A model generated the notes under the pieces. It saw nothing but the letters and a program-made list of their open reading frames with translations, ran no database searches and had not been told where the DNA came from. DNA of 64,000 bases from Paenibacillus oryzisoli (GTDB taxonomy: Bacteria; Bacillota; Bacilli; Paenibacillales; NBRC-103111): contig NZ_LYPB01000060.1 in NCBI RefSeq assembly GCF_001653565.1, forward strand, positions 1-64,000. Direction: 5' to 3'. Shown in pieces: positions 9,455-16,743 of this stretch. Position numbers and translations under genes: made by a program. Numbering within the stretch: position 1 is the stretch's first letter; each line of letters starts with the position of its first letter.

Positions 9455-10138
9455 ATGGAACCTAGGGAGATATTTCAAGCAGGCGGGTTGATCGTTTCCT
9501 GTCAGGCACTGGAGCATGAACCTCTTCATGGCGGAGATACAATGGCGAAAATGGCCAGAGCAGCTGTTCAATCGGGAGCGATTGGCATTCGAACGAACGG
9601 TGTCCACGATATTTTGATGATAAAAAAAGAAGTTGATGCACCTGTTATTGGACTTATTAAAAGAGATATACCAGGCTCTGATGTGTTTATTACCCCAACT
9701 TTGGATGAAGTAAAAGCGATTGTGATAGCAGGCGCTGATGTTGTCGCGCTTGATGTTACGAATCGCGAAGGTCGATTGGAAGCGGTGAAACCGCTCATTG
9801 CATGGGCTCACGAGATGGGAGCCGTTGTTATGGCGGATATTTCAACCTTGGAAGAAGGACTGGCAGCAGAAGCGCTTGGTGTTGATTTCATCGGGACGAC
9901 ACTTGCTGGCTATACACCCTATAGTACGCAGCAAGAAGGACCTGATTATGAATTGCTTGAACAGTTATGCGGAAAAGTTCGTGTACCTGTTGTCGCCGAA
10001 GGACGAATCTAGACACCGGAGGAAGCAGTGAAAGCATTGGCTTGTGGGGCCGCCTACGTCGTGGTGGGGAGTGCGATCACGCGACCACAGCTCATTACCG
10101 AGCGTTATGTGCAGGCTTTATCTACTTTGCGTGTGTAG
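9455..10138 (+). pseudogene. nanE: N-acetylmannosamine-6-phosphate 2-epimerase interrupted by an in-frame amber codon
   Basis: The frame encodes a NanE-type TIM barrel (GLIKRDIPGSDVFITPT stretch, ALDVTNR, VVAEGRI) but meets TAG at 10010-10012. Reading on in the same frame for 42 codons gives the missing, clearly conserved C-terminus (TPEEAVKAL, VVVGSAITRP) and a natural TAG at 10136-10138. The total of 227 codons is the usual family length. The truncated 185-residue product would lack the last barrel strands with the phosphate-binding GSAITRP segment and its conserved Arg, so it is expected to be inactive. The start at 9455 is preferred because GAGGGAGG at 9437-9444 is correctly spaced for it and only one base from the alternative ATG at 9446. 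Sequencing error, a recent mutation or readthrough are all possible. Confidence 0.85.
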
Positions 10139-10149
10139 GGGGAGGACAG

Positions 10150-11106
10150 ATGGCAGCGTATACCTGTAACCCTTTATCGGATTATGTGATTGGCGTTGAT
10201 GTTGGCGGGACGAAGATCAATGCTGGTCTCGTAAATGGCCAAGGTGAAGTCTTGCGAATGGTCAGTTTAGCGACACTTGCGGGCGAAGTGAAGACGGTCG
10301 ATCGAATTCTGCAAGCGATTCAAGAAGTGATGACAGAAGCTGGGAGCATAGAGCCAAACCTATGTTTGAAAGGTATTGGAGTCGGAAGTGCAGGACAGAT
10401 CGAATGGTCGAGCGGCTCCATTCGTTCGGCATCTGAGATTATCCCCGGTTATGCGGGAACGAGGCTTAAGGATATCCTTCAGGAGCACTTTCAGGTGCCT
10501 GTTATCGTGGATAACGATGTGAATGTGCTCGCGCTGACGGAGAAACATTTGGGGGCAGGACAAGGTGTGGCACATTTCCTGTGTCTAGCACTAGGAACAG
10601 GTGTTGGCGGCGCACTCGTTGTAGATGGCCGTCTGGTCCACGGTGCATGGGGCGGTGGCGGTGAGCTTGGCCACATTTCAGTTGACTTCAACGGCCCCCC
10701 TTGTGTATGCGGCGGAATTGGATGCTTGGAGCAATATGCGTCAGGGACTTCGATTGCTAGACGGATGCACGAGAAACTTGCGCTCAGGGGAGAAGGCGAA
10801 GATGGTATTGACTCGCGTGAGGTTTTTGCACGATGGCATAGGGGAGATCTGGTAGCGAATGAACTTATGCTGGAAACCTTGTCAGCGCTAGGATCGGCCA
10901 TAGCTTCTTTCATCCATATGTTTAATCCCTCGTTAATCGTCATCGGCGGCGGGGTAGCCGAAGCGGGTGATCGGTTGTTTACGGAGCTGCGGAAAGAAGT
11001 AGCACGAAGAACAATGCCTGCTATGCTGGAGGGTGTTCGAATCGAGCCAGCTTATCGTGGCAATTGGAGCGGTATGATTGGCGCAGCACTGCAACTGTGG
11101 GAATGA
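10150..11106 (+). CDS. nanK: ROK-family N-acetylmannosamine kinase
   Basis: This 318-residue ROK sugar kinase has the N-terminal phosphate loop (DVGGTKINAG), the DNDVN catalytic segment, the ROK zinc site CVCGGIGCLE and a C-terminal IVIGGGVAEAG stretch. The start at 10150 follows GGGGGAGG by four bases; a longer open frame from 9967 only reads through the end of nanE out of frame. In the Nan pathway it phosphorylates N-acetylmannosamine so that NanE can epimerise it to GlcNAc-6-P. Glucokinase or another hexosamine kinase is an alternative, but the operon position supports ManNAc. nagA and nagB are not in the window. Confidence 0.85.
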   Translation: MAAYTCNPLSDYVIGVDVGGTKINAGLVNGQGEVLRMVSLATLAGEVKTVDRILQAIQEVMTEAGSIEPNLCLKGIGVGSAGQIEWSSGSIRSASEIIPGYAGTRLKDILQEHFQVPVIVDNDVNVLALTEKHLGAGQGVAHFLCLALGTGVGGALVVDGRLVHGAWGGGGELGHISVDFNGPPCVCGGIGCLEQYASGTSIARRMHEKLALRGEGEDGIDSREVFARWHRGDLVANELMLETLSALGSAIASFIHMFNPSLIVIGGGVAEAGDRLFTELRKEVARRTMPAMLEGVRIEPAYRGNWSGMIGAALQLWE

Positions 11107-11113
11107 TCGTGGG

Positions 11114-11143
11114 AGAGCCTCGCTATTGAAGCGGGGCTCTTTG
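11114..11143 (+). terminator. Rho-independent terminator after nanK
   Basis: Stem AGAGCCTCGC (11114-11123) pairs with GCGGGGCTCT (11131-11140) with a single G-U pair and a seven-base loop, followed by TTG. It lies eight bases after the nanK stop. Confidence 0.75.
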
Positions 11144-11691
11144 TGCAATTGGAAAGTTACGGACGATTCTGAAATGCTGTTCGATGCGTTGCTCATCAAC
11201 CCACCAATTTCGCGCCTTAGTAACTCAGTAAGCAACAAATTCCACTAACTTAGCTACTCAGTGACCCCAATATCACCATTTCTAGTTACTCATCAACACA
11301 ACACTCAACTACTTTTTACCAACCAGGACACGGCACGCAAGTTTAACTGGAAAACCTCCATCTATTTTAGTCCAAAAAGCTTGAAATTACGCATTAAATG
11401 GAAATTATACAGTTAAAATTCCATATATCAGCTGTTTCGGTTAGATCCAGGCAAATTAGCTGTATAAAATCCATTTAGTTGATCGAAATCGATGAAATGG
11501 GGGGAATTAGCTGTAGTTTTTACAGTTAAACATGGCAGGGGGCGGATCAAGTGGTTTGAAATGGTCTTGACGCTCTCGTTCGGTCTATCCACTCCGCCGC
11601 TGACCGTCCGCTCCCAATCATTTCCCCCGCCAGTTCCCCTGTCGGTAATCGGAAGGCGTTGTGCCTGTGTTGCTTTACTAAGTTAGACGAT

Positions 11692-11725
11692 GTAGCCTGT
11701 CATCTTCGGATGAGGGCTACTTTTT
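11692..11725 (+). terminator. UUCG-capped terminator without an upstream gene
   Basis: GTAGCC (11692-11697) pairs with GGCTAC (11715-11720), and CATC/GATG close a TTCG tetraloop at 11705-11708; TTTTT follows. It sits upstream of the ABC-2 promoter and downstream of no recognisable gene, so it either ends an unseen transcript or insulates the ABC genes. Confidence 0.7.
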
Positions 11726-11744
11726 GCGTAAGCCAAAAAAGTAG

Positions 11745-11772
11745 TTACCATCATTTGGAACACTGCTATAAT
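11745..11772 (+). promoter_or_regulatory. Promoter of the ABC-2 exporter operon
   Basis: TTACCA at 11745-11750 and a perfect TATAAT at 11767-11772 with a 16-bp spacer precede the TTG start at 11818 by about 45 bases. Confidence 0.6.
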
Positions 11773-11817
11773 GGATGGAGTTCAGTTCGGACTATAGCAA
11801 CCAAAGGGGAGAGCGCA

Positions 11818-12867
11818 TTGCCATTCATTGAGGTTAAACATTTACGCAAAACATTCGAAACCGATGTGAGACGAACGGGGCGATTTGCCACGATTCGAAG
11901 CTTGATTAAGCCGGAGAAGAGAGAAATGGTCGCGGTGGAGGATATATCTTTTTCCATTGAAAAAGGCGAGAGTGTTGCCTATTTGGGACCCAATGGTGCG
12001 GGCAAATCGACAACGATCAAAATGCTGACCGGCATCTTGGAGCCGAGTGGTGGAAGTATTGAGGTGGCGGGCTTAATTCCGCATAAGAGTAGAAAACTAA
12101 GTTCTTATCAAATCGGTGTCGTATTTGGACAACGGAGCCAGTTGCTATTTGATTTGCCTGTGAAGGATTCCTATGATTTATTACGATATATGTACAGTAT
12201 CTCCTGGGAGCAATATCACAGAAATTTACGCGAGTTTGCCGAGGTTCTGGAAGTAGAGCATCTGCTTAATCGACCGGTGAGAACGCTTTCGCTTGGCCAA
12301 CGGATGCGTTGTGAAATCTTGGCTTCCTTGTTGCATGAGCCGGACATCCTTTTTCTGGATGAGCCTACAATCGGGCTCGATGTTGTGGCGAAGGAGCGAA
12401 TCCGTGCTTTTATTGAGAAGATCAATCGGGAAAAAGGCGTCACGCTGCTCCTAACAACACATGACATGCATGATATTGAACGGTTATGTCATCGGACGAT
12501 GATTATCGATAAGGGTCGTCTCATTTATGATGGTAGCCTGCAGCATATTCGCGATCATTATGCGACTGAACGTCAAATTAAGGCTACTTTCGAGGATACC
12601 AAACTCGCCGAAAAAGCCGCTTCGCTGTTCGCGGACTTCCACGTGCACACGTTGGTTGAAGAGCGCATGCTCAAAATATCCTACGATCAGCATCACATGG
12701 ATACGTCCACCTTATTAAAGCATCTGTTAGAATACGCACAGCCGCGTGATCTGACTATGCAAGATGAGAATATCGACGCTTTAATATCTCGGATATATCG
12801 CGAAGGTATTACGGACTCGCCGCAGGAGTCAGGTCGTGAGTTGGAAGGTGTGATCGTGCGTTCATGA
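11818..12867 (+). CDS. ABC-2 type exporter ATPase (COG4586-like)
   Basis: This is a 349-residue ABC ATPase with Walker A GPNGAGKST (near residue 60), signature LSLGQRMRCE, Walker B ILFLDEPTIGLD and the H-loop TTHDMHD. About 60 residues before Walker A (FETDVRRTGRFATIRSLIKPEKRE) include the insertion typical of the COG4586 subgroup of daunorubicin/viologen-like exporters. The TTG start at 11818 follows AAAGGGGAGAG; the longer open frame beginning at 11659 crosses the promoter and a terminator. It overlaps the next gene by four bases. The substrate is unknown; this three-gene exporter type is common and uncharacterised in Firmicutes. Confidence 0.9.
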   Translation: MPFIEVKHLRKTFETDVRRTGRFATIRSLIKPEKREMVAVEDISFSIEKGESVAYLGPNGAGKSTTIKMLTGILEPSGGSIEVAGLIPHKSRKLSSYQIGVVFGQRSQLLFDLPVKDSYDLLRYMYSISWEQYHRNLREFAEVLEVEHLLNRPVRTLSLGQRMRCEILASLLHEPDILFLDEPTIGLDVVAKERIRAFIEKINREKGVTLLLTTHDMHDIERLCHRTMIIDKGRLIYDGSLQHIRDHYATERQIKATFEDTKLAEKAASLFADFHVHTLVEERMLKISYDQHHMDTSTLLKHLLEYAQPRDLTMQDENIDALISRIYREGITDSPQESGRELEGVIVRS

Positions 12868-13673
12868 ATACCCTCCAACGACTAGGCGGAATGTCCCGAA
12901 TTGCGGTTCGCCAACGCATGCAGTTTCGGTTTGATTTTATGATGACACTCGTGTCAACGCTCATGTTCTGTGTGTTGTATTACATGCTATGGAAGGCTAT
13001 TTATATGTATGGCAGCGGACAGGTGTTGCCTTGGGAGCAATTAATCACCTATGTGATGGTTGGTCAAACGATTAACTTTGCTCGCTGGTCGCCAGCGGAG
13101 CGTGCGCCTACCTATGCCATGGCGCTGCGTGTCCGTTCCGGGGACATCGCACTGGATCTGATCAGGCCGGTGGACTTTCAAGTACAACGATTCGTAGAAG
13201 CCGCAGGCTTTTTCGCCGTGGAAATGTTGTGGGTCAATATACCTGCGCTCCTGCTGCTCATCTTCGGGCTTGGCATTCAAGCACCACCGAGCTTGGGGGC
13301 TGGAGCTGCCTTTGTGCTAAGTCTTATCATCGGTTTCTTAGTTGCTTTTAGTATAAATTCGATTATTATGATGATTTCGTTCATGACGACGAATACATTC
13401 GGAGTACAGTTGGCGAAGCGAGCGATGATGGATATTTTCGCAGGAACGTTGATTCCATTCGATTTCTTTCCTAGTAGCTTGCAAACCATTCTGACCTATT
13501 TACCATTTCAAGCTATGGCTTATATTCCCTTATCCATTTATACAGGTAAACTGACGGGTGCAGATATGGGCTTCGCACTATTGGAGCAGCTAGCATGGGC
13601 AGTTGTGATGATTATCATTAGTCGATTGTTATGGATGAAAGCGGCGAAACGGCTAGCGATTAACGGGGGGTGA
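12864..13673 (+). CDS. ABC-2 exporter permease (COG4587-like)
   Basis: This 269-residue membrane protein has six predicted helices and a cytoplasmic N-terminus carrying RIAVRQRMQFRFDFMM, as in the COG4587 half of the COG4586/4587/3694 transporter. It starts with an ATGA overlap with the ATPase gene, so translation is coupled. An FFPSSLQTILTYLPFQAM stretch near residue 200 is typical of the family. It forms the membrane channel with the next gene. Nothing in the sequence reveals the exported substrate. Confidence 0.85.
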   Translation: MNTLQRLGGMSRIAVRQRMQFRFDFMMTLVSTLMFCVLYYMLWKAIYMYGSGQVLPWEQLITYVMVGQTINFARWSPAERAPTYAMALRVRSGDIALDLIRPVDFQVQRFVEAAGFFAVEMLWVNIPALLLLIFGLGIQAPPSLGAGAAFVLSLIIGFLVAFSINSIIMMISFMTTNTFGVQLAKRAMMDIFAGTLIPFDFFPSSLQTILTYLPFQAMAYIPLSIYTGKLTGADMGFALLEQLAWAVVMIIISRLLWMKAAKRLAINGG

Positions 13674-13677
13674 GAAG

Positions 13678-14499
13678 ATGTTAGCACCGAAGAGAAGTTT
13701 CATGGGGCAGGTAGCGTATCTGATAGGGATGTATGTCCATTTTCTAAAAGTGTATGTCAAAACGTTGGTCGCCTATCGTGCGGACACGATAATTGCGGTC
13801 ATTGCGGGGATCGTTGCGCAGGGAAGCACGCTGGTATTCCTGACAGTCATTTTTAAACGAATTCCGATGCTAGCAGGTTGGGATTATAACGAGTTAGTCT
13901 TTATGTTCGGACTTGCGGCCACGGGGCGAGCACTGAACCAAACCTTCTTCAACGCGCCATTTATGCTAACAGGCAACATTCGGAATGGACGGATGGATAT
14001 GATGATGGTGCGGCCTGTTGGTGTGCTTTTCCAAACTATAGGCTACTCGCAAGAATTAAATGGCGTCGGGCAGTTGATTACAGGCATTGCCATTATGGGG
14101 TATGCGGCTTCCCATTTGGATATGAGTTGGACGTTCTTGCCTGTGCTATATGTGGTTATTGCTCTACTATGCAGCGCTCTTATTCAATACTCGATTCTAC
14201 TAACAATAAGTGTATTAACATTCTGGTTTCAGGAGATCCGATCGCTGATTTATCCAGTAACTTGGCTATATGATTTCACGAGGTATCCCATGCAAATCTT
14301 TCATCCGATTCTACGTGGATTGTTAACTTATATCATTCCGTATTCCCTCGCAAGCTTCTATCCAGCAGCGTATCTATTGCGACCAGAGCAATACGGCTGG
14401 GCCGCTTGGGGCGTACCAGCCGTCACGTTGGTGATCGTCATGGGGGCTTATTTCATATGGTCACAGGGGCTAAGGCGTTATTCGAGTGTGGCGGGATAA
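13678..14499 (+). CDS. ABC-2 exporter permease (COG3694-like)
   Basis: This 273-residue protein with about six membrane helices follows the first permease by four bases, with GGGGTGAGAAG as ribosome binding site. An N-terminal YVKTLVAYRADTII stretch and a TWLYDFTRYPMQIF stretch near residue 200 match the COG3694 permease subgroup. It is the last gene of the three-gene exporter. Its last 47 bases overlap, tail to tail, a small ORF on the other strand (14453-14719). No terminator is evident directly after it. Confidence 0.85.
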   Translation: MLAPKRSFMGQVAYLIGMYVHFLKVYVKTLVAYRADTIIAVIAGIVAQGSTLVFLTVIFKRIPMLAGWDYNELVFMFGLAATGRALNQTFFNAPFMLTGNIRNGRMDMMMVRPVGVLFQTIGYSQELNGVGQLITGIAIMGYAASHLDMSWTFLPVLYVVIALLCSALIQYSILLTISVLTFWFQEIRSLIYPVTWLYDFTRYPMQIFHPILRGLLTYIIPYSLASFYPAAYLLRPEQYGWAAWGVPAVTLVIVMGAYFIWSQGLRRYSSVAG

Positions 14500-14719
14500 A
14501 TTGTTCGCTGCGACTACAGTCGATATATATCGGATAAACACCGTCCTGAATAGGAGGAGCCACTTTGATGATTATGGGAGAAATCGCTGCAGGCAGGGGT
14601 TCGTGCACGCTGGCAGCTGTCTGTCTGAGGCGCTTACTCTTCTCGAAAACATCAATGACGAGATAGTACATTATACATAGCACGATAAAACCCAATCCGC
14701 AGATTTGTAAGTTTTGCAT
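14453..14719 (-). CDS. Small single-helix membrane protein, unknown
   Basis: This 88-residue ORF has a perfect AGGAGG (14729-14734) nine bases before its ATG, better than most small frames in the window. The product starts with a hydrophobic helix (about residues 6-21, GLGFIVLCIMYYLVIDVF), then KKR-type basic residues, then a Pro/Ile-rich tail (PPIQDGVYPIYID). This suggests a small membrane-anchored protein. It overlaps the end of the ABC permease gene by 47 bases on the opposite strand and lies back-to-back with the Fur-regulated unit. No family is recognised; it could still be a chance frame. Confidence 0.45.
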   Translation of the reverse strand: MQNLQICGLGFIVLCIMYYLVIDVFEKSKRLRQTAASVHEPLPAAISPIIIKVAPPIQDGVYPIYIDCSRSEQFIPPHSNNALAPVTI

Positions 14720-14840
14720 CCTAGTACGCCTCCTATGAATCTTTTTTCATAGATTAACGTATTTGGGATGCGATGTCGCTCGAAAATCGGTGTCGTTTTG
14801 TGACATATTGTCCCAAGACTCCTAAATGTAAGCCTTTATC

Positions 14841-14869
14841 TTGACATTATTAGTGAGAACCATTATCAT
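14841..14869 (+). promoter_or_regulatory. Strong SigA promoter overlapped by a Fur box
   Basis: A perfect -35 TTGACA (14841-14846), a 17-bp spacer and -10 TATCAT (14864-14869) form a strong promoter. A Fur box (14854-14868) covers the -10, as expected for iron-dependent repression of the gene pair that starts at 14946. Confidence 0.75.
14854..14868. promoter_or_regulatory. Fur box 1
   Basis: TGAGAACCATTATCA matches the 7-1-7 Fur consensus (TGATAAT-N-ATTATCA) at 12 of 14 positions. It overlaps the -10 element of the promoter. Confidence 0.7.
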
Positions 14870-14887
14870 TCGTTGTAGAGATCTAAA

Positions 14888-14902
14888 TGAAAATGATTAT
14901 CA
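14888..14902. promoter_or_regulatory. Fur box 2
   Basis: TGAAAATGATTATCA matches the 7-1-7 Fur consensus at 13 of 14 positions. It lies just downstream of the predicted transcription start, 19 bases after the first box, so two dimers could bind side by side. Confidence 0.78.
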
Positions 14903-14945
14903 ATGGTTGACGTGAGTGAACGGCATCATGAGGGGGCTAGTCAAT

Positions 14946-15674
14946 ATGAATCATAGCGAGAATGGTATTGGTGTCGGAACCTTGCAGGTAATAGCTGACT
15001 TTCAGTTAGAACGTTGGCTGCATACCCTTGCTCAGGAAGATCGTGGGACCGATTCGCAGGATCTGAATTGGCAGCAGCTTACCCAATACGCTGCTTATCA
15101 TGCGATTAATGCATGGTATACCTTAGCACCAACTGCTCGTACACAACAGGCGATTACATATGAATTTGAGAAAAAGTGGACGAATAAAGTGCAGAAATTC
15201 GAGAGTGATACGTTCTATGGCGAGGTGAAAGATCGCGTCATTGATCAGTTGTATCGTATTCTGACGAGTAAAAGTCGAATCGAATGGCCACTCCTCTTAT
15301 TCGAAAGCTTGGATATATGGGTTGATGAGCTAGATTTGGGATTATCGATGATCGTTCAGGTGATGGAATCATCCGAAGATACCATTGTCATTCATAAATT
15401 TGTTATGGAAGACTGCGCGGCTTCACTTGACCTGTTTACGCATATGTCGGTTGTTTTTTGTAACAAGGCGTTCGGAGGGAAATCTGTGAGGCTGCACATT
15501 ATCAATCTGATGAGCGGTCAACAACAGCGCATAGAAACGAGCCATTACACAATGGATCAATCGCTCGATTATCTGAAACTTGTGAAAGATGTGTATTTGG
15601 AAAGTCGCAAATGTACCTGCTGCAGAGAGGATGGACATCATGGAAATAAACTCGTCATGGCAATCCACCAATGA
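14946..15674 (+). CDS. Iron-regulated protein of unknown function with Cys/His-rich tail
   Basis: This 242-residue protein is not recognised. The ATG at 14946 is preferred over the GTG at 14916 because AGGGGG lies nine bases before it. It has no signal peptide and no membrane helix. It is rich in Gln, Trp and Leu in the N-terminal half (LNWQQLTQYAAYHAINAWYTL) and reads as a mixed alpha/beta soluble protein. The C-terminus carries CTCC followed by HH within ten residues (about 223-235), a possible metal or Fe-S site. Two Fur boxes precede it, and it overlaps the downstream propeller gene by 35 bases, so both are one iron-controlled unit. A role in iron or haem handling is inference only. Confidence 0.7.
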   Translation: MNHSENGIGVGTLQVIADFQLERWLHTLAQEDRGTDSQDLNWQQLTQYAAYHAINAWYTLAPTARTQQAITYEFEKKWTNKVQKFESDTFYGEVKDRVIDQLYRILTSKSRIEWPLLLFESLDIWVDELDLGLSMIVQVMESSEDTIVIHKFVMEDCAASLDLFTHMSVVFCNKAFGGKSVRLHIINLMSGQQQRIETSHYTMDQSLDYLKLVKDVYLESRKCTCCREDGHHGNKLVMAIHQ

Positions 15675-16473
15675 TTTGCTATCCCTTAAGTTTACTACGT
15701 TGACCGCATCTCTAGAAGGGGTGCTGTATGCGGGGACGGAAGGGCATGGGGTGGTTCAGTTTTCGCCACTGCGTTCCTGGGAAAGCGCATCCGAAGGATT
15801 GCCAGATAAGGTACACGTGTACCGTTTAGATTGGGTGGAGTCACAGTTATTCGCTTCAACGAGTCATGGCTTGTATCATTTCGAGGATGAAGTATGGCAG
15901 CAAACGAGCGTCACCGATTCTTGTTATGCGGCAATTGGCTGGGGGGATCGATTCGTACTTACAGAGAATGGCTTGCTCTGTGGGAATGATGATGATTGGC
16001 TGCCACTGGCTTACCGAGGGAAGAAAACATTTGATTTGTTAGTGACACCACATTTTATATTCCTGGGTTATGAGGATGGCGTTGCCTTTTATGATTTATT
16101 TACGGGGAATTGGTGCAGTATGCCTCTCCATCAAGCTGTGACGAGTTTAGCTGTGTTTAACACGAAGCTGGTCGGTACAACAGAGCGCGGGGGCTTAGTT
16201 GTGGGTAACAAGAATGGTGGATTCAATCAGCATCGGTTCGAGGGAATGTTCTTGAATCGTTTAGTTACACATCGCGGCGAGGTTTATGCGTGTGCCAATT
16301 CTGGGCTGTATAAGCTGATTGAGATCAGAGGAAACGTCGTACTGCATGCGTTAAATGCACAAGCTGAGGTAACAGATCTGCTAATTTGGCGTGATATGAT
16401 GGTCATATCGACAAAAGATTCAGGTATTAAATATAAACATGCGGACAAGACTGGTTTTCAAACGGTTTTGTAA
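15640..16473 (+). CDS. Predicted seven-bladed beta-propeller protein, unknown function
   Basis: This protein of about 277 residues starts at 15640; GAGAGG at 15625-15630 fits this ATG rather than the one at 15631. Seven short repeats about 40 residues apart share a pattern of hydrophobic strand, small residue, Thr/Ser and Gly-Leu (YAGTEGHGV, FASTSHGL, VLTENGL, LGYEDGV, VGTTERGG, YACANSGL, ISTKDSGI), suggesting a seven-bladed propeller like the two-component-regulator propeller or WD-type folds. No signal peptide is present, so it is cytoplasmic. It overlaps the preceding Fur-controlled gene by 35 bases and ends at a strong terminator. It probably forms a complex with the upstream product, but that is inference. 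Confidence 0.68.
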   Translation: MEINSSWQSTNDLLSLKFTTLTASLEGVLYAGTEGHGVVQFSPLRSWESASEGLPDKVHVYRLDWVESQLFASTSHGLYHFEDEVWQQTSVTDSCYAAIGWGDRFVLTENGLLCGNDDDWLPLAYRGKKTFDLLVTPHFIFLGYEDGVAFYDLFTGNWCSMPLHQAVTSLAVFNTKLVGTTERGGLVVGNKNGGFNQHRFEGMFLNRLVTHRGEVYACANSGLYKLIEIRGNVVLHALNAQAEVTDLLIWRDMMVISTKDSGIKYKHADKTGFQTVL

Positions 16474-16490
16474 GCAAGAGAAGCTCCCGG

Positions 16491-16515
16491 CGACAAGTAT
16501 GCGCGGGAGCTTTTT
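16491..16515 (+). terminator. Terminator of the Fur-regulated unit
   Basis: AAGCTCCC plus GCG pairs with CGC plus GGGAGCTT, with one bulged G, followed by TTTTT. It begins 17 bases after the propeller gene stop. Confidence 0.8.
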
Positions 16516-16743
16516 CAGTTACCCTACTCAAGGGGGCGTGCTAGCTGAGACGTCGAAAGGAGCTTGTTGATAGCGTTATGCCATAGGGTTATTTCCACAT
16601 AAATGACTGGATTCGCTTGATTTTATTGAAATAGTGCTATTCGGTAACGCTATTTTTTCAAAAAACATGCATATGGAGCAAATAACGTTATGGTAGAGCT
16701 TTATTTGAGATTGCTCGTGAACTAAGCGACCTCAGGAGTCACT

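Larger units (their letters stand above)
11107..11817. other. Gene-free gap with repeats, two terminators and a promoter
   Basis: No credible gene is seen. From 5' to 3' it holds: the nanK terminator (11114-11143); three loose copies of a word like TAGTAACTCAGTAA (11218-11300); a block of words such as TTAACTGGA, CCTCCATCTATTTT and AAATCCATTTAG (11344-11530) that recur around 30420-30615; an imperfect inverted repeat (GGCGG and AGTGG near 11538-11552 against CCACTCCGCC near 11588-11597); a UUCG-capped terminator at 11692-11725 with no gene before it; and the promoter of the ABC genes at 11745-11772. Confidence 0.6.

Noticed and set aside
11492-11686. 64-codon plus-strand ORF in the 11107-11817 gap
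   Set aside because: No ribosome binding site, Pro/Ser-rich random composition, and it crosses the putative hairpin region.
14946-15674. FhuF-type ferric siderophore reductase
   Set aside because: The C-terminal CTCC does not match the CCx10CxxC 2Fe-2S pattern and no other similarity was recognised.
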